A DNA stretch of 64,000 bases from Bombilactobacillus mellis (GCF_000967245.1 NZ_KQ033877.1:265660-329659); one strand, 5' to 3'; shown: positions 1 to 9,182, counted from the stretch's first letter. The notes: generated by a model not told the origin, from the sequence alone. Program-made: numbers and translations.

Positions 1-764
1 GTAACAGGCAATTCTGCTACTACAGTCGCGTCAGCAGAACCAGAAGCTAACGCACTCCACATTACACCGACATCTAATTGACGGATATCAACTTTATAGC
101 CGTGATCAGTTAATACTTGTTTTACTAAATTAGTCGCGGAGACTTCATAGTCAAAGGGTGTATAAACTAAAGTAACTTTTTTACCTTGTCCTTGGGGAAC
201 ATTTTTTAACCACTGTTTGACTTGTTGAGGGTGTTGACGAATGTAATCCTTAATGGCCTTGGAAGTTTTTTCACCCCGGTTAATTTTTAGCATTAACGGT
301 GTAGCGTCCGCTAACTGCCAATGAAAATTCTGCAAAAATTGATAAATTTCCGGTTGATCTTTCTTCAAACCCAGACGGGCTACTGATTTCATATTTTCAC
401 CCTTGCCAAAAACATGCTGAGGATCTTTTAAAAACTTCAGATGATATTTTTCTACCATCCAGTGGGGCTGCCAAGCAGTGACAACGATAGGCTGATGATT
501 TTTAGTAGCTTTATCCAAGGTACTAATCATTGCTGCCGTGGAGCTGGTCATTAATTGCCATTTCTTAGCTTTTAAATGATAGTCCGTTAAAGCCTGATCG
601 GCTCGTCCCATAACTCCTGATCCTGCTTCAATACCCGTAATAGTATAATTAATCTGTGGGCCTAAAGCTTTATCGCTTTGGTATTGAGGCAATTGCGCCC
701 CACTGCAACCCACTAATAGAAGAATTAATAAACTAGTCAAGCAATACAATAATTTTTTTTTCAT
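1..764 (-). CDS. opuAC: Glycine betaine ABC transporter substrate-binding lipoprotein (C-terminus cut by window)
   Basis: Extracellular solute-binding lipoprotein that hands glycine betaine or related osmolytes to the OpuAB permease. The N-terminus is a lipoprotein signal ending in the lipobox LLVGC. The mature part starts with ITGIEAGSGVMGRADQAL and later has IVVTAWQPHWM. Only afterwards comes the half normally found first in OpuAC (TLVYTPFDYEVSATNLVKQ, then MWSALASGSADATV). This swapped half order is known from Lactococcus OpuAC and its relatives. GGAGG lies 9 bases before the ATG, and only 15 bp separate it from opuAB, so it is the third gene of the operon. About 254 codons are visible and the last part is missing at position 1. 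Confidence 0.93.
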   Translation of the reverse strand, partial: MKKKLLYCLTSLLILLLVGCSGAQLPQYQSDKALGPQINYTITGIEAGSGVMGRADQALTDYHLKAKKWQLMTSSTAAMISTLDKATKNHQPIVVTAWQPHWMVEKYHLKFLKDPQHVFGKGENMKSVARLGLKKDQPEIYQFLQNFHWQLADATPLMLKINRGEKTSKAIKDYIRQHPQQVKQWLKNVPQGQGKKVTLVYTPFDYEVSATNLVKQVLTDHGYKVDIRQLDVGVMWSALASGSADATVVAELPV

Positions 765-779
765 TATTAAGAAAGCCTC

Positions 780-1637
780 CTAGCTGGAATGCTTATCTTG
801 GGTCAAAGATTGAGTAATCCGATCCAAAATGATAGCTAGAATAACTACAGCCAAACCAGCCGCAAAGCCGGCACCGGCATCGTTACGACCTACCGCAAAG
901 TATACTTGAGTTCCTAATCCCAACGCACCGATCATAGAAGCAATAACTACCATCGATAAGGCGAGCATTAAGCTTTGATTGATACCTGCCATAATAGTGG
1001 GGCGGGCTAAAGGTAATTCGACTTTAATTAATTTTTGCCAAGCATTAGTTCCATAAGCATCAGCGGCTTCTATTAGATCAGTTGGCACTTGACGAATTCC
1101 CAAATTAGTCATGCGGACTGTTGGCGGCGTAGCAAAAATTACTGATGATAGAACTCCTGGGACCATTCCAATACCAAAGAAAGCAACCGCCGGAATTAAA
1201 TAAACAAAAGCAGGCATGGTCTGCATAAAATCTAAAATAGGATTAACAATCGCCTGCACGGTTGCTTTTTTTGCCATCCAAATTCCCAAGGGAACACCAA
1301 TAATTAAAGCAATTAAAGTAGAAGTTAAAACTAGAGTTAAGGTTTCAGTCATATCATGCCAAAAGCCTAAATTCCAAATCAATAATAACCCAATTAATTC
1401 AAAGGATAATAAGCCCCATTTTTTGGTGTGGCGTTTTTCCCAATAAGTAATAGCTAAAATGATAATAATAAATAACCAGACCGGAAGTAGGTCAAACACC
1501 CACTGAAAAGCATTAATAATTGCTTGAAAAAAATTCGTAACACTATTAAAAAAGCCGCTAAATTGGGTCAGCCAATCAACTAAATCATTAATCCATTTTG
1601 CTAGTGGTAATTTGGGGATTTGTACTAGTAACATCAT
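780..1637 (-). CDS. opuAB: Glycine betaine ABC transporter permease
   Basis: Membrane permease of the betaine importer, 285 aa. After a hydrophilic amphipathic start (about 1-50) there are several hydrophobic spans. The ABC-permease EAA loop is readable as EAADAYGTNAWQKLIKVELP, the contact with the ATPase. The start overlaps the stop of opuAA in an ATGA arrangement, with GGAGG upstream, so translation is probably coupled. A second ATG follows directly (MMLL), so the exact start is uncertain by one codon. Family and operon position agree, and only the precise osmolyte is inferred. Confidence 0.93.
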   Translation of the reverse strand: MMLLVQIPKLPLAKWINDLVDWLTQFSGFFNSVTNFFQAIINAFQWVFDLLPVWLFIIIILAITYWEKRHTKKWGLLSFELIGLLLIWNLGFWHDMTETLTLVLTSTLIALIIGVPLGIWMAKKATVQAIVNPILDFMQTMPAFVYLIPAVAFFGIGMVPGVLSSVIFATPPTVRMTNLGIRQVPTDLIEAADAYGTNAWQKLIKVELPLARPTIMAGINQSLMLALSMVVIASMIGALGLGTQVYFAVGRNDAGAGFAAGLAVVILAIILDRITQSLTQDKHSS

Positions 1638-2833
1638 TTGTCAACCTCCTCGCCAGCAATAGCTGCTAAAACCGATCCCCGTAAAATAATTCCTAATAAA
1701 TGATGCTGGTCATCTAAGACAGCATAGGGAATAGGAGTATGGGAGATTTTATCCATTAAATCACTAATTAAAACATCCGGACCTGTAGTAGGGACATCCG
1801 TTTTCATAATTGATTTAAGATCTTTACTACCCTTGCGGATTAAATTAGCCACGTCGTCAGAATCAAGAAAGCCGACAAAACGATGCTCATCATCCACAAC
1901 ATAAATAGACGAAATATCATTAGCCCGCATGCGCCGTAAAGCCACCCGCGGACCAGTTTTGTTAATGTTGATAGTATCGGCGGTTGTCATCACGCTCTTC
2001 ACAGTGAGGGCCTTAGTACGATCCACATCTTCGATAAAACGCTTAACATAGTCGTTGGCCGGGTTAGTTAAAATAGTTTCCGGATCACCAATTTGATCAA
2101 TCGTTCCATCGTGCATAATTAAAATATGATCACCAATGCGCAGAGCCTCATTTAAGTCATGGCTAATAAAAATAATCGTTTTGTGCATTTTTTCTTGAAT
2201 ATCCAATAATTGATCCTGCATATCTTTTCGATTTAGGGGATCAAGAGCTGAAAATGCCTCATCCATTAATAATATTTGGGCGTCATTGGCTAAAGCTCGT
2301 GCCAATCCTACACGCTGCTGCATACCACCGGATAACTGATTAGGATATTGGTCATCATATCCATGTAAGTGCACTAATTCCAAAGCTGCATGTGCTTTTT
2401 TATCGCGGGTTTGAGCGTCTAGGCCTTGAACTTCCAAACCGTAACCGGCATTTTCCAGAACAGTCATATTCGGAAACAGAGCGAAATTTTGAAAAACCAT
2501 GCTGATTTTTTGTTGTCGTAATTGTCGTAATTGTTTTTTGTTAAGTCGCATAATATTTTCCCCGTCAATATAGACTTCGCCCCGGGTTGGGTTAATTAAA
2601 CGGTTTAACATCCGTACTAAAGTTGACTTACCACTGCCTGATAAGCCCATGATTACAAAAATCTCACCTGCTTCTACTGAGAAATTGGCTCGATTAACGC
2701 CAACGGTCGCGCCAGTCTTTTCCAAAATATCGGCTTTAGACTGGCCTTGCTGCAACAATTTGATTGCTTCAGCTTGATGACTGCCGAAGATTTTAGTCAA
2801 ATCGTGCACCTTGACCTTTATTTGTTTCTCCAA
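1634..2833 (-). CDS. opuAA: Glycine betaine ABC transporter ATPase with CBS domains
   Basis: ATP-hydrolysing subunit of the osmoprotectant importer, 399 aa. Visible motifs are Walker A GLSGSGKST (about residue 63), signature LSGGMQQRV, Walker B ILLMDEAFSALD and the H-loop ISHD. Residues from about 275 to the end form two CBS modules (KSVMTTADTININ; SIMKTDVPTTGPDV), which in OpuA-type transporters sense ionic strength and in some species bind cyclic di-AMP. It is the first gene of the opuAA-AB-AC operon, transcribed away from the LRR gene at 3053. A promoter and a small palindrome lie upstream. Confidence 0.95.
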   Translation of the reverse strand: MEKQIKVKVHDLTKIFGSHQAEAIKLLQQGQSKADILEKTGATVGVNRANFSVEAGEIFVIMGLSGSGKSTLVRMLNRLINPTRGEVYIDGENIMRLNKKQLRQLRQQKISMVFQNFALFPNMTVLENAGYGLEVQGLDAQTRDKKAHAALELVHLHGYDDQYPNQLSGGMQQRVGLARALANDAQILLMDEAFSALDPLNRKDMQDQLLDIQEKMHKTIIFISHDLNEALRIGDHILIMHDGTIDQIGDPETILTNPANDYVKRFIEDVDRTKALTVKSVMTTADTININKTGPRVALRRMRANDISSIYVVDDEHRFVGFLDSDDVANLIRKGSKDLKSIMKTDVPTTGPDVLISDLMDKISHTPIPYAVLDDQHHLLGIILRGSVLAAIAGEEVDK

Positions 2834-2917
2834 GAGAAAACCTCCTTCAGTAATTGGAGTAATGCCATTATCAGATGAATAAATTCGAACTAGGTAAAAA
2901 TTGTCACAATGGCAAAA

Positions 2918-2945
2918 ACTATAATATAAGTCTAACTCATTTCAA
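2918..2945 (-). promoter_or_regulatory. Promoter of the opuA operon with adjacent palindrome
   Basis: On the minus strand TTGAAA and TATAGT are separated by 16 bases, a good vegetative promoter, with the opuAA start about 85 bases downstream. Right at the expected transcription start is the perfect palindrome ATTGT-C-ACAAT (2900-2910), a possible operator for an osmotic regulator. Regulator identity is not shown. Confidence 0.5.
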
Positions 2946-3052
2946 GTGTTAGTGCCAAAAATTACTTCGTTTTTCTTGGAGCGCGGTTTCTGTAAGAACT
3001 ATTTCGGGTAATTAATTAATAAGAGCGAAAAACTTTTTAAGGAGTGTTGCCC

Positions 3053-5020
3053 ATGCCGCGACGTTATTATAGCTTAATAATATTTTTGCTGTTAATAGGA
3101 ATGTTTAGTTGCAGTTTGCAGATACAAGCAGCCAGTCTGCAATTCACTAATAAACCTTCTGTCTTAAGGCAACCGGGGCATCCAACAACTTTAGCAACTT
3201 GGGAGATTAATGAAGAACAGGTTTTAATAATTCATAGCGGACTTATTACTTTAGATTCTCAACAACATTGGCCTTGGTGGCAGTATCATAACCAAATCAC
3301 AAAAATTGTGATAGAACCACAAGTTTATCCGCCAGCTTCGATGCACGAATTTTTCGCCTATTTGCCCCAACTGCAGGAAATTAGCGGCTTAGAAAATCTG
3401 GTAACGGATCAGGTGACAGATATGAGTAGTCTGTTTAGCGGTGATTTTAATTTGCGTCAGCTGGATGTCAGTCATTTAGTAACCAACCAAGTCCGTGATA
3501 TGTCATATATGTTTGCTAATTGCCAAAACTTGACGCAATTGGATTTGAAAAATTTTGTCATGCAGCCGCAAACCGATACCTTATGGATGTTTTGGGGCAT
3601 GAATAACTTATGGCAGTTAACCTTAGGTTCACAAGTCATTTTTACAGCGGATCCGCATTTACCACCCGCCCCGGGAGATGATCGTTTAATGCCACGTGGT
3701 TCTAATTATAATCATACCTGCCGCTGGCAAGAAGTAGGTAAGGGGCAAGCGGATAATCCTCAAGGGCCTTGGCGAACCGTAACTAATATTTATAGTGCTT
3801 ATCGAGCAGCTGCTAAGCGCCGACAGTGTACCTTTGTCTGGGATCAGAATTGGTGGGCTTTTAATAATAAAACTAAAACTTTGACTCTGTATCAGCACGA
3901 AATTGACAGTCAGGCCCAGGATAATAGCTATTGGCCTTGGCAAGCTGATTACCATCGAAGTACTAAAATTGTGGAAATCAAACCGGGATTCAAAATCCGC
4001 GGCTCTTTTTGTGCTTTGTTTGCCGGCTTTGAAGCGGTGGAACACTATATCGGTTTAGAAAATTTAGATACTTCTCAAGCAACTGATTTGAGTTATATGT
4101 TCTATAACAATACCCAGTTACAACAATTAGATGTGACCCACTTTCAGACAGCGAAGGTACATAATTTTGCGAATATGTTTAATCGCGCTAGTGCGCTCAA
4201 ACATTTAGATGTGAGTAATTTTGACACTAGTCAGGGAAAAGATTTTCATTTAATGTTTAATCATATGTCGGCGCTGCAAGATTTAGATCTTAGTTCTTGG
4301 GACTTGCGTCAGGCACAAAATACAGATGGCCTCTTAAAAAATAATTACCAGTTGTGGAAGTTAACTTTAGGTGCCGAAGTCCGCTTTCCCACTAATCCGG
4401 AAATTGCTCCAGCTCCGGCTAAAAAAACGCCGCTACCTGATAATGCCAACTTGATTAATACTGATCCACGCTGGCAAATTGTCGGCGCTGGCGATTTTGA
4501 ACATCCGCAAGGTCCTAAATTAGCGGCCGAGCAAATTTGGTTGTCATATCAGGATGACTCCGCTTTGCACCAAAGTTATGTTTGGCCTACTCAAAAAGCG
4601 GGAGCCTTAATTTTAAAATCAGTACCAGAACAATTAGAATTTGGCACTCATGCACTCAGTTCACAAACGTGCATCTATTATACACAAAATCAGCAATCTT
4701 TTGCCGTGCAGGATACGCGTTTAGATCGTCAAGAGCAGCCGCCATGGCAATTGCTGGTTTCAGCTGGTCCATGGATACGAGTCAATCATCCACAACAGCA
4801 AATTATGGGCCAGACCTTTTATTATCAGGGACAGTACTTAGGAAATCAGCAACCAGTTATTTTATATCGGCAAAAAAGTCAAAAACTGCAGTCCAAATAT
4901 CAGTGGACCTTCGAACCTGCGCAAGGAATTAAGTTGATTATTGCACCACGCTCGGTTCCCCAGCCGGGGCTTTATCACGCTACATTAACTTACGAATTAC
5001 AAAATACTCCTAGTAATTAA
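3053..5020 (+). CDS. Secreted LRR (DUF285/BspA-like) protein with WxL-like C-terminal domain
   Basis: Surface protein of 655 aa. The start is taken as the ATG at 3053, because AAGGAG (3039-3044) sits 8 bases before it and overlaps the alternative in-frame GTG at 3044. A signal peptide (hydrophobic IIFLLLIGMFSCSLQIQAA) is followed by two modules. Each has a WPW motif, then BspA-type repeats of the form DMSxLFxxxxxLxxLDVS (about residues 75-190 and 310-440). The last ~140 residues (LEFGTHALSSQT, VQDTR, WQLLVSAGPW, then GLYHATLTYEL) resemble a WxL domain, which binds peptidoglycan non-covalently. No LPXTG is present. It resembles the much larger protein at 34514 in architecture. The ligand is unknown. 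Confidence 0.8.
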   Translation: MPRRYYSLIIFLLLIGMFSCSLQIQAASLQFTNKPSVLRQPGHPTTLATWEINEEQVLIIHSGLITLDSQQHWPWWQYHNQITKIVIEPQVYPPASMHEFFAYLPQLQEISGLENLVTDQVTDMSSLFSGDFNLRQLDVSHLVTNQVRDMSYMFANCQNLTQLDLKNFVMQPQTDTLWMFWGMNNLWQLTLGSQVIFTADPHLPPAPGDDRLMPRGSNYNHTCRWQEVGKGQADNPQGPWRTVTNIYSAYRAAAKRRQCTFVWDQNWWAFNNKTKTLTLYQHEIDSQAQDNSYWPWQADYHRSTKIVEIKPGFKIRGSFCALFAGFEAVEHYIGLENLDTSQATDLSYMFYNNTQLQQLDVTHFQTAKVHNFANMFNRASALKHLDVSNFDTSQGKDFHLMFNHMSALQDLDLSSWDLRQAQNTDGLLKNNYQLWKLTLGAEVRFPTNPEIAPAPAKKTPLPDNANLINTDPRWQIVGAGDFEHPQGPKLAAEQIWLSYQDDSALHQSYVWPTQKAGALILKSVPEQLEFGTHALSSQTCIYYTQNQQSFAVQDTRLDRQEQPPWQLLVSAGPWIRVNHPQQQIMGQTFYYQGQYLGNQQPVILYRQKSQKLQSKYQWTFEPAQGIKLIIAPRSVPQPGLYHATLTYELQNTPSN

Positions 5021-5231
5021 GTATGCGTTATTTGCATAAGTGATAATTGGCGATAAGTATTAGACAATTGGCAAGGGGAGAATTACACTAAGTGATAGAG
5101 CCCGTTTTCAATAAGAAAAAGGATAGTAACTACTAAAGATTCTTAAATCAAGAAAAATATTTTCTTTATTGCTAATTTTGCAACCGTTCACAAAAATAAT
5201 TAGCGATACTACTAAAAATAAAGGAGAACTT

Positions 5232-6080
5232 ATGACAGAATATCAAGAAAAATTTTATACCGGGGAACGTTCGTTGTTTGCCAGCCAAGGAGCGACTATT
5301 AAAAATGTTACTTTTGGTGAAGGCGAATCGCCTTTAAAGGAAAGTCGGCATCTGCACATTTCAGATACTATTTTTCAATGGAAATATCCCTTATGGTACT
5401 GTGAGGATATTGAGATTAAAAATTCTATTTTAGAAACAATGGCTCGTTCTGGTATTTGGTATACCAAGAATCTACGTATGACTCATTGTACCTTGCAAGC
5501 GCCCAAATTATTTCGGCGCTGTCAGCAAGTGAGCCTTCAGCAGGTTTATTTTGCTGATGCAGCCGAAACGTTATGGACTTGTCAGCAGGTGCAGTTACAA
5601 GATGTCCAAGCGCATGGTGATTATTTTGGTATGAATAGTCAAGATGTACAAATGGATCATGTACAAATCGTTGGTAATTATGCTTTTGATGGCGGCCAAA
5701 ACATTACCGCTCAGCATTGTACTTTTGTCTCTAAAGATGCTTTTTGGAACTGCCGAAATGTAACTTTAACAGATTGTACTTTGAACGGAGAATATTTAGG
5801 GTGGAATACAGAGAATCTCATTTTAATTAACTGTACTATCGAAAGTAATCAGGGATTGTGTTATATCAAACATTTGACTCTCAAAAATTGTCGCCTATTG
5901 CAAACAGATTTGGCCTTTGAATATTGTTCTGATATTCAAGCTGAGATTAATTCTGATATCATCAGTGTGAAAAATCCGATCAGTGGTGTCATTCAGGCGC
6001 ACCATATTGGTGAAATTATTCAAGATGATCCGCAGTTAGATCCCCAGCAAACTAAAATAATCACAGAAGTGGAAAAATAG
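5232..6080 (+). CDS. DUF3737 family protein (predicted right-handed beta-helix)
   Basis: Start chosen at 5232, because AAAGGAGAACTT precedes this ATG and nothing supports the in-frame extension to 5169. The 282-residue product begins MTEYQEKFYTGERSLF and consists of short repeats of the type VxLxDCTLxGxYxGWN, the pattern of a parallel beta-helix; it is rich in regularly spaced Cys and Trp. No signal peptide is visible, so it is probably cytoplasmic. The pattern fits DUF3737, whose role is unknown. The next gene follows after 12 bp, so it is probably co-transcribed with the PatB-type lyase. Confidence 0.8.
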   Translation: MTEYQEKFYTGERSLFASQGATIKNVTFGEGESPLKESRHLHISDTIFQWKYPLWYCEDIEIKNSILETMARSGIWYTKNLRMTHCTLQAPKLFRRCQQVSLQQVYFADAAETLWTCQQVQLQDVQAHGDYFGMNSQDVQMDHVQIVGNYAFDGGQNITAQHCTFVSKDAFWNCRNVTLTDCTLNGEYLGWNTENLILINCTIESNQGLCYIKHLTLKNCRLLQTDLAFEYCSDIQAEINSDIISVKNPISGVIQAHHIGEIIQDDPQLDPQQTKIITEVEK

Positions 6081-6092
6081 AGGCGAAAAATT

Positions 6093-7259
6093 ATGTATGA
6101 TTTTCAAACTGTCCTCCAGCGGCGGGGCTCGAATTCAGTAAAATGGGATGTTTCAGAGCAGGAACTGCCTTTAAATCTGGCGGATATGGATTTTACTACT
6201 GCTCCCGAGATCATTGCCGCCCTGCAACAAAAAGTGGCCAGCGGAGTTTTTGGTTATGAAGAAATTCCTCCAACCTATTATCAAGCAGTTGCTGATTGGT
6301 ATGAACAAGAACATGGCTGTCGTCCAGACACCGACTGGCTGGTTTTTGCTACTGGGGTAGTGCCGGCGCTTTCTTCATTAGTGCGGCGTTTAAGCCATCC
6401 CGGAGATAATATTGTTGTGCAGCCGCCGGTTTATAATATTTTTTATCATTCCATTGAAAATAATGGCCGCCATACCTTGGCTAATAATTTAATCTATCAG
6501 ACAGACCATTATGAGATTGATTTTCCTTTACTTAAGCAACAATTAGCGCAGCCTTTGACTACCTTGATGATCTTATGTAACCCTCAAAATCCCAGTGGTC
6601 AAATTTGGACCTATGAACAACTAAAGCAGATTGTTACTTTATGTCAGCAATTTCAGGTAACTTTAATTAGCGATGAAATCCATGGTGATCTTACTTTAAA
6701 TTCCCAGCAGTATACGCCAATTTTTTCGTTACCGGATACTTTAATTCAATCAACAATTGCTTTAGTTTCACCTAGTAAAACTTTTAATTTGGCGGCTTTA
6801 CATGCAGCTAGTGTCATTGTGCCGAATGCTGCTTTACGGCAACAAGTACTGCGGGCTTTGAATAATGATGAATTGGCAGAGCCGAATTTGACAGCCGTTC
6901 CTGGCACAATTGCTGCTTATACAAAGGGGCGGCCGTGGTTGAAGGCTTTAAAGCAGCAGTTGCAAGCCAATTATCAGTTAGTCGCTGATTATTTACAGCA
7001 TAATTTGCCGGAAATTAAGCTTATTCATGGCGGAGCCAGTTATTTATTATGGTTGGATTGTTCCGCCTTTAAAATTCCGGCTGCTAAATTAGCTCAACAG
7101 TTACAAGAGAGTGTTGGGTTATTGCTCTCTGATGGCAGCCTTTATCGGGGTAATGGCGCTGACTTTTTACGTTTGAATATGGCTTGCCCACCAGCGATTT
7201 TAAAAGTGGCTTTACAACGTTTAGTCCAAGGACTGCTGCAAATTGTTAGTCAAAAATGA
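6093..7259 (+). CDS. MalY/PatB-type pyridoxal-phosphate C-S lyase (aminotransferase fold)
   Basis: 388-aa fold-type I PLP enzyme, probably a cystathionine beta-lyase/C-S lyase. The opening (MYDFQTVLQRRGSNSVKWD, then LADMDF) is typical of MalY/PatB. The PLP-binding lysine lies in SPSKTFNLAAL, with the preceding aspartate in ISDEIHGDL and the substrate-binding arginine near the C-terminus (FLRLNMACPP). Length matches the family. It follows the DUF3737 gene by 12 bp and precedes the DUF915 hydrolase by 14 bp, suggesting one transcript ending at the 8136 terminator. The activity could be cysteine desulfhydration or cystathionine cleavage; sequence cannot separate them. Confidence 0.88.
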   Translation: MYDFQTVLQRRGSNSVKWDVSEQELPLNLADMDFTTAPEIIAALQQKVASGVFGYEEIPPTYYQAVADWYEQEHGCRPDTDWLVFATGVVPALSSLVRRLSHPGDNIVVQPPVYNIFYHSIENNGRHTLANNLIYQTDHYEIDFPLLKQQLAQPLTTLMILCNPQNPSGQIWTYEQLKQIVTLCQQFQVTLISDEIHGDLTLNSQQYTPIFSLPDTLIQSTIALVSPSKTFNLAALHAASVIVPNAALRQQVLRALNNDELAEPNLTAVPGTIAAYTKGRPWLKALKQQLQANYQLVADYLQHNLPEIKLIHGGASYLLWLDCSAFKIPAAKLAQQLQESVGLLLSDGSLYRGNGADFLRLNMACPPAILKVALQRLVQGLLQIVSQK

Positions 7260-7273
7260 GATGAAAAACTATT

Positions 7274-8122
7274 ATGACAAAAAAACGACTGAAAGTAATC
7301 AGTATAATCTTAATAATAGTAGCGTTCCTGCTGGTTTTTGCTGGCTATCGCCAGCAAACGGCGGCCTTGGTTCCGACACGTCTGCACTCAACGCCGACAC
7401 TTTTTTTACATGGTTGGGGCAGCAGTATTAATGCCGAAAAACAGATGACCAGTGCGGCTCAACGTGCGGGGGTAACTAATAGTGTGACCCAGGCGCTGGT
7501 TGATCGGCAGGGTCGGGTTCATTTAAAGGGACATATTCCACCTCACGCCCGTAATCCTATTATTGAAGTGGGCTTTAAGGATAATCGCAATCCTAATTAT
7601 CATCAAGATGGCCGTTGGTTGAAACAAGTTATTCTGAAACTGCAGCAACAATATCAGATTAAAAATATTAACTTGGTTGGTCATTCCATGGGGAATATGG
7701 CTATTTCCTACTATCTTTTAGATAATGCCGATAATCAACGCTTACCCAAATTGCGCAAACAAGTCGCGATTGCGGGCCATTTTGCTGGTATTATTGGGGC
7801 CGGTGATCGACCGCACCGCTTACATTTAGCAGCTACAGGTCGGCCTAATCACATGGATAATAATTACCGGACGCTAATGGGCTTGCGTCAGCGCTATCCT
7901 AATAAACAAGTAAAAGTACTTAATATTTTTGGTGATAAAAATGATGGTACTAATTCTGATGGTGATGTGACTAATGCTTCGGCGCAATCTCTGCGTTATT
8001 TGGTGCAAGCACGAGCCTTAAGCTATCAAGAACGAAAAATCGTGGGTTCTGATGGGCAGCATAGTCGTTTACATGAAAGCCGCCGGGTAGATCGAATATT
8101 GATTAATTTTTTATGGAAATAA
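7274..8122 (+). CDS. DUF915-type alpha/beta hydrolase, membrane-anchored
   Basis: 282 aa. An N-terminal hydrophobic segment (ISIILIIVAFLLVFAGY) acts as signal or anchor, so the catalytic part is outside. The hydrolase features are the oxyanion-region motif FLHGWGSS, the nucleophile elbow GHSMGN (Ser about residue 140), an acidic stretch GDKNDGTNSDGDV and a late histidine in GQHSRLHES. These fit the DUF915 family of secreted lipase/esterase-like proteins in lactobacilli. The ribosome site is weak (GAGATGAAAA), so translation may depend on the preceding gene. The substrate is unknown. Confidence 0.85.
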   Translation: MTKKRLKVISIILIIVAFLLVFAGYRQQTAALVPTRLHSTPTLFLHGWGSSINAEKQMTSAAQRAGVTNSVTQALVDRQGRVHLKGHIPPHARNPIIEVGFKDNRNPNYHQDGRWLKQVILKLQQQYQIKNINLVGHSMGNMAISYYLLDNADNQRLPKLRKQVAIAGHFAGIIGAGDRPHRLHLAATGRPNHMDNNYRTLMGLRQRYPNKQVKVLNIFGDKNDGTNSDGDVTNASAQSLRYLVQARALSYQERKIVGSDGQHSRLHESRRVDRILINFLWK

Positions 8123-8135
8123 AAATAAAGTATTA

Positions 8136-8167
8136 AAAAAGCCGTACTCCAAGGTACGGTTTTTTTA
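8136..8167. terminator. Bidirectional intrinsic terminator
   Basis: The hairpin GCCGTAC-tccaag-GTACGG(T) is flanked by A-rich sequence on the left and T-rich on the right. It can end both the DUF3737-lyase-hydrolase transcript and the convergent lipoprotein gene. Confidence 0.85.
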
Positions 8168-8204
8168 TTATTAATAGTTAATAGACTGGTCTTTTGAGAC
8201 GAGT

Positions 8205-9056
8205 TTAAAAACCGGCATCAGCAGGAGTAATTGTCGAGCGGCCTGATGTTGCAGCCTTTTGAATGGCACGAATGATATCACTATCACTAGCGGCTGCATC
8301 TTGAGTGCCTTGATCACGAAGCTGCTTTCGTGCCTTTTGGATATCAGCTGCGGTAATTTTCTTGCCATTAGCTGTGGGATTTTTAATGGCGTCAGATTCT
8401 CCGACTGCCTGATGGGAGTCATTGGCTTGGCCATTATTAGCAGTATCAGTGTCAGCTTTTGATTCTGCAGAATTAGCAGTAGTTGTCTGCAGATTTTTGG
8501 AACTGGTCAGCAGGATCTCATTAGCTTGCTTGAAGAGATCTCCATAATATTTTTTATGAAATTCAGTGATTTCCATTAAGGCAATGGCTTGTTTTTGTGC
8601 CTGCGCATAATTATGATCATCATTAGCAGTAGCAGCCGTTTCTATCCGATGGCGATATTGGGTACGATTTTTTTGAACAGTTTTGATTGTTTGCAGCATT
8701 TTAGTGGCTGTGTTTTTCATCGATGCCGAGCCTTTACTATTATCTTGCACATCGGCTAAATTGTTCTGTGCTTGGGCAAATGAATAATTTTTAACAGCCT
8801 TTTGTGCACTAGTCAGGTTTTGTGCTTGCTGCGCGTAAGTTTGCGCTTTAGAATCATCTGGACGGGCCTTGAGAGCAGCTTGATAGTAGGCTTGAGCTTG
8901 GGCATAATCATGTTTCTTTACAGCGTGGTCTCCCTGAGCCATAATTTTGGTATAAATCTGCTGACTATGATTAGTATTGGATTGAGAATTATTGCAGCCG
9001 CTAAGAAGAAACAAGCTGGCTGCTAAAGCAAATAAGGTGGTAAATTGCTTTTTCAT
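8205..9056 (-). CDS. TPR-containing lipoprotein of unknown function
   Basis: 283-aa predicted lipoprotein: the signal MKKQFTTLFALAASLFLLSGC ends in a lipobox. Residues about 33-95 form TPR-like helices (HDYAQAQAYYQAALKARPDD), and further alanine/glutamine-rich helices follow to about 190. A Ser/Thr/Asp-rich linker leads to a small C-terminal helical piece (TAADIQKARKQLRDQG; SDIIRAIQKAA). AGGAGG precedes the ATG, and a TATAAT box lies upstream on this strand (9090-9095). It stands alone and converges on the DUF915 gene. Role not recognised; scaffolding at the membrane surface is possible. Confidence 0.75.
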   Translation of the reverse strand: MKKQFTTLFALAASLFLLSGCNNSQSNTNHSQQIYTKIMAQGDHAVKKHDYAQAQAYYQAALKARPDDSKAQTYAQQAQNLTSAQKAVKNYSFAQAQNNLADVQDNSKGSASMKNTATKMLQTIKTVQKNRTQYRHRIETAATANDDHNYAQAQKQAIALMEITEFHKKYYGDLFKQANEILLTSSKNLQTTTANSAESKADTDTANNGQANDSHQAVGESDAIKNPTANGKKITAADIQKARKQLRDQGTQDAAASDSDIIRAIQKAATSGRSTITPADAGF

Positions 9057-9144
9057 TAGTAAAACCTCCTGGTATATTTTGCCATTGCTATTATAGCATG
9101 TTCTTTTCTGAGTACCAGAAACTGCAATACAATTGTAATCTAGT

Positions 9145-9182
9145 TGTTAAATGCAAAAAAACTCTCCTAACTGAAGGAGAGC
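9145..9182 (-). terminator. Terminator-like hairpin on the minus strand
   Basis: CTCTCCT-aactga-AGGAGAG is followed by a T-run only when read on the minus strand. No minus-strand gene is seen just upstream (9183-9368), so it is either an insulator against read-through or ends an unrecognised antisense RNA. Confidence 0.45.

Noticed and set aside
1216-1446. Plus-strand frame inside opuAB
   Set aside because: Shadow of the permease gene; no ribosome site or protein pattern.
3044-3052. GTG start three codons before the ATG of the LRR/WxL-like gene
   Set aside because: The GTG overlaps the AAGGAG ribosome site; the ATG at 3053 has correct spacing.
7243-7431. 62-codon plus-strand frame across the lyase/hydrolase junction
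   Set aside because: It is out of frame with the DUF915 gene, which has clear hydrolase motifs over the same bases.
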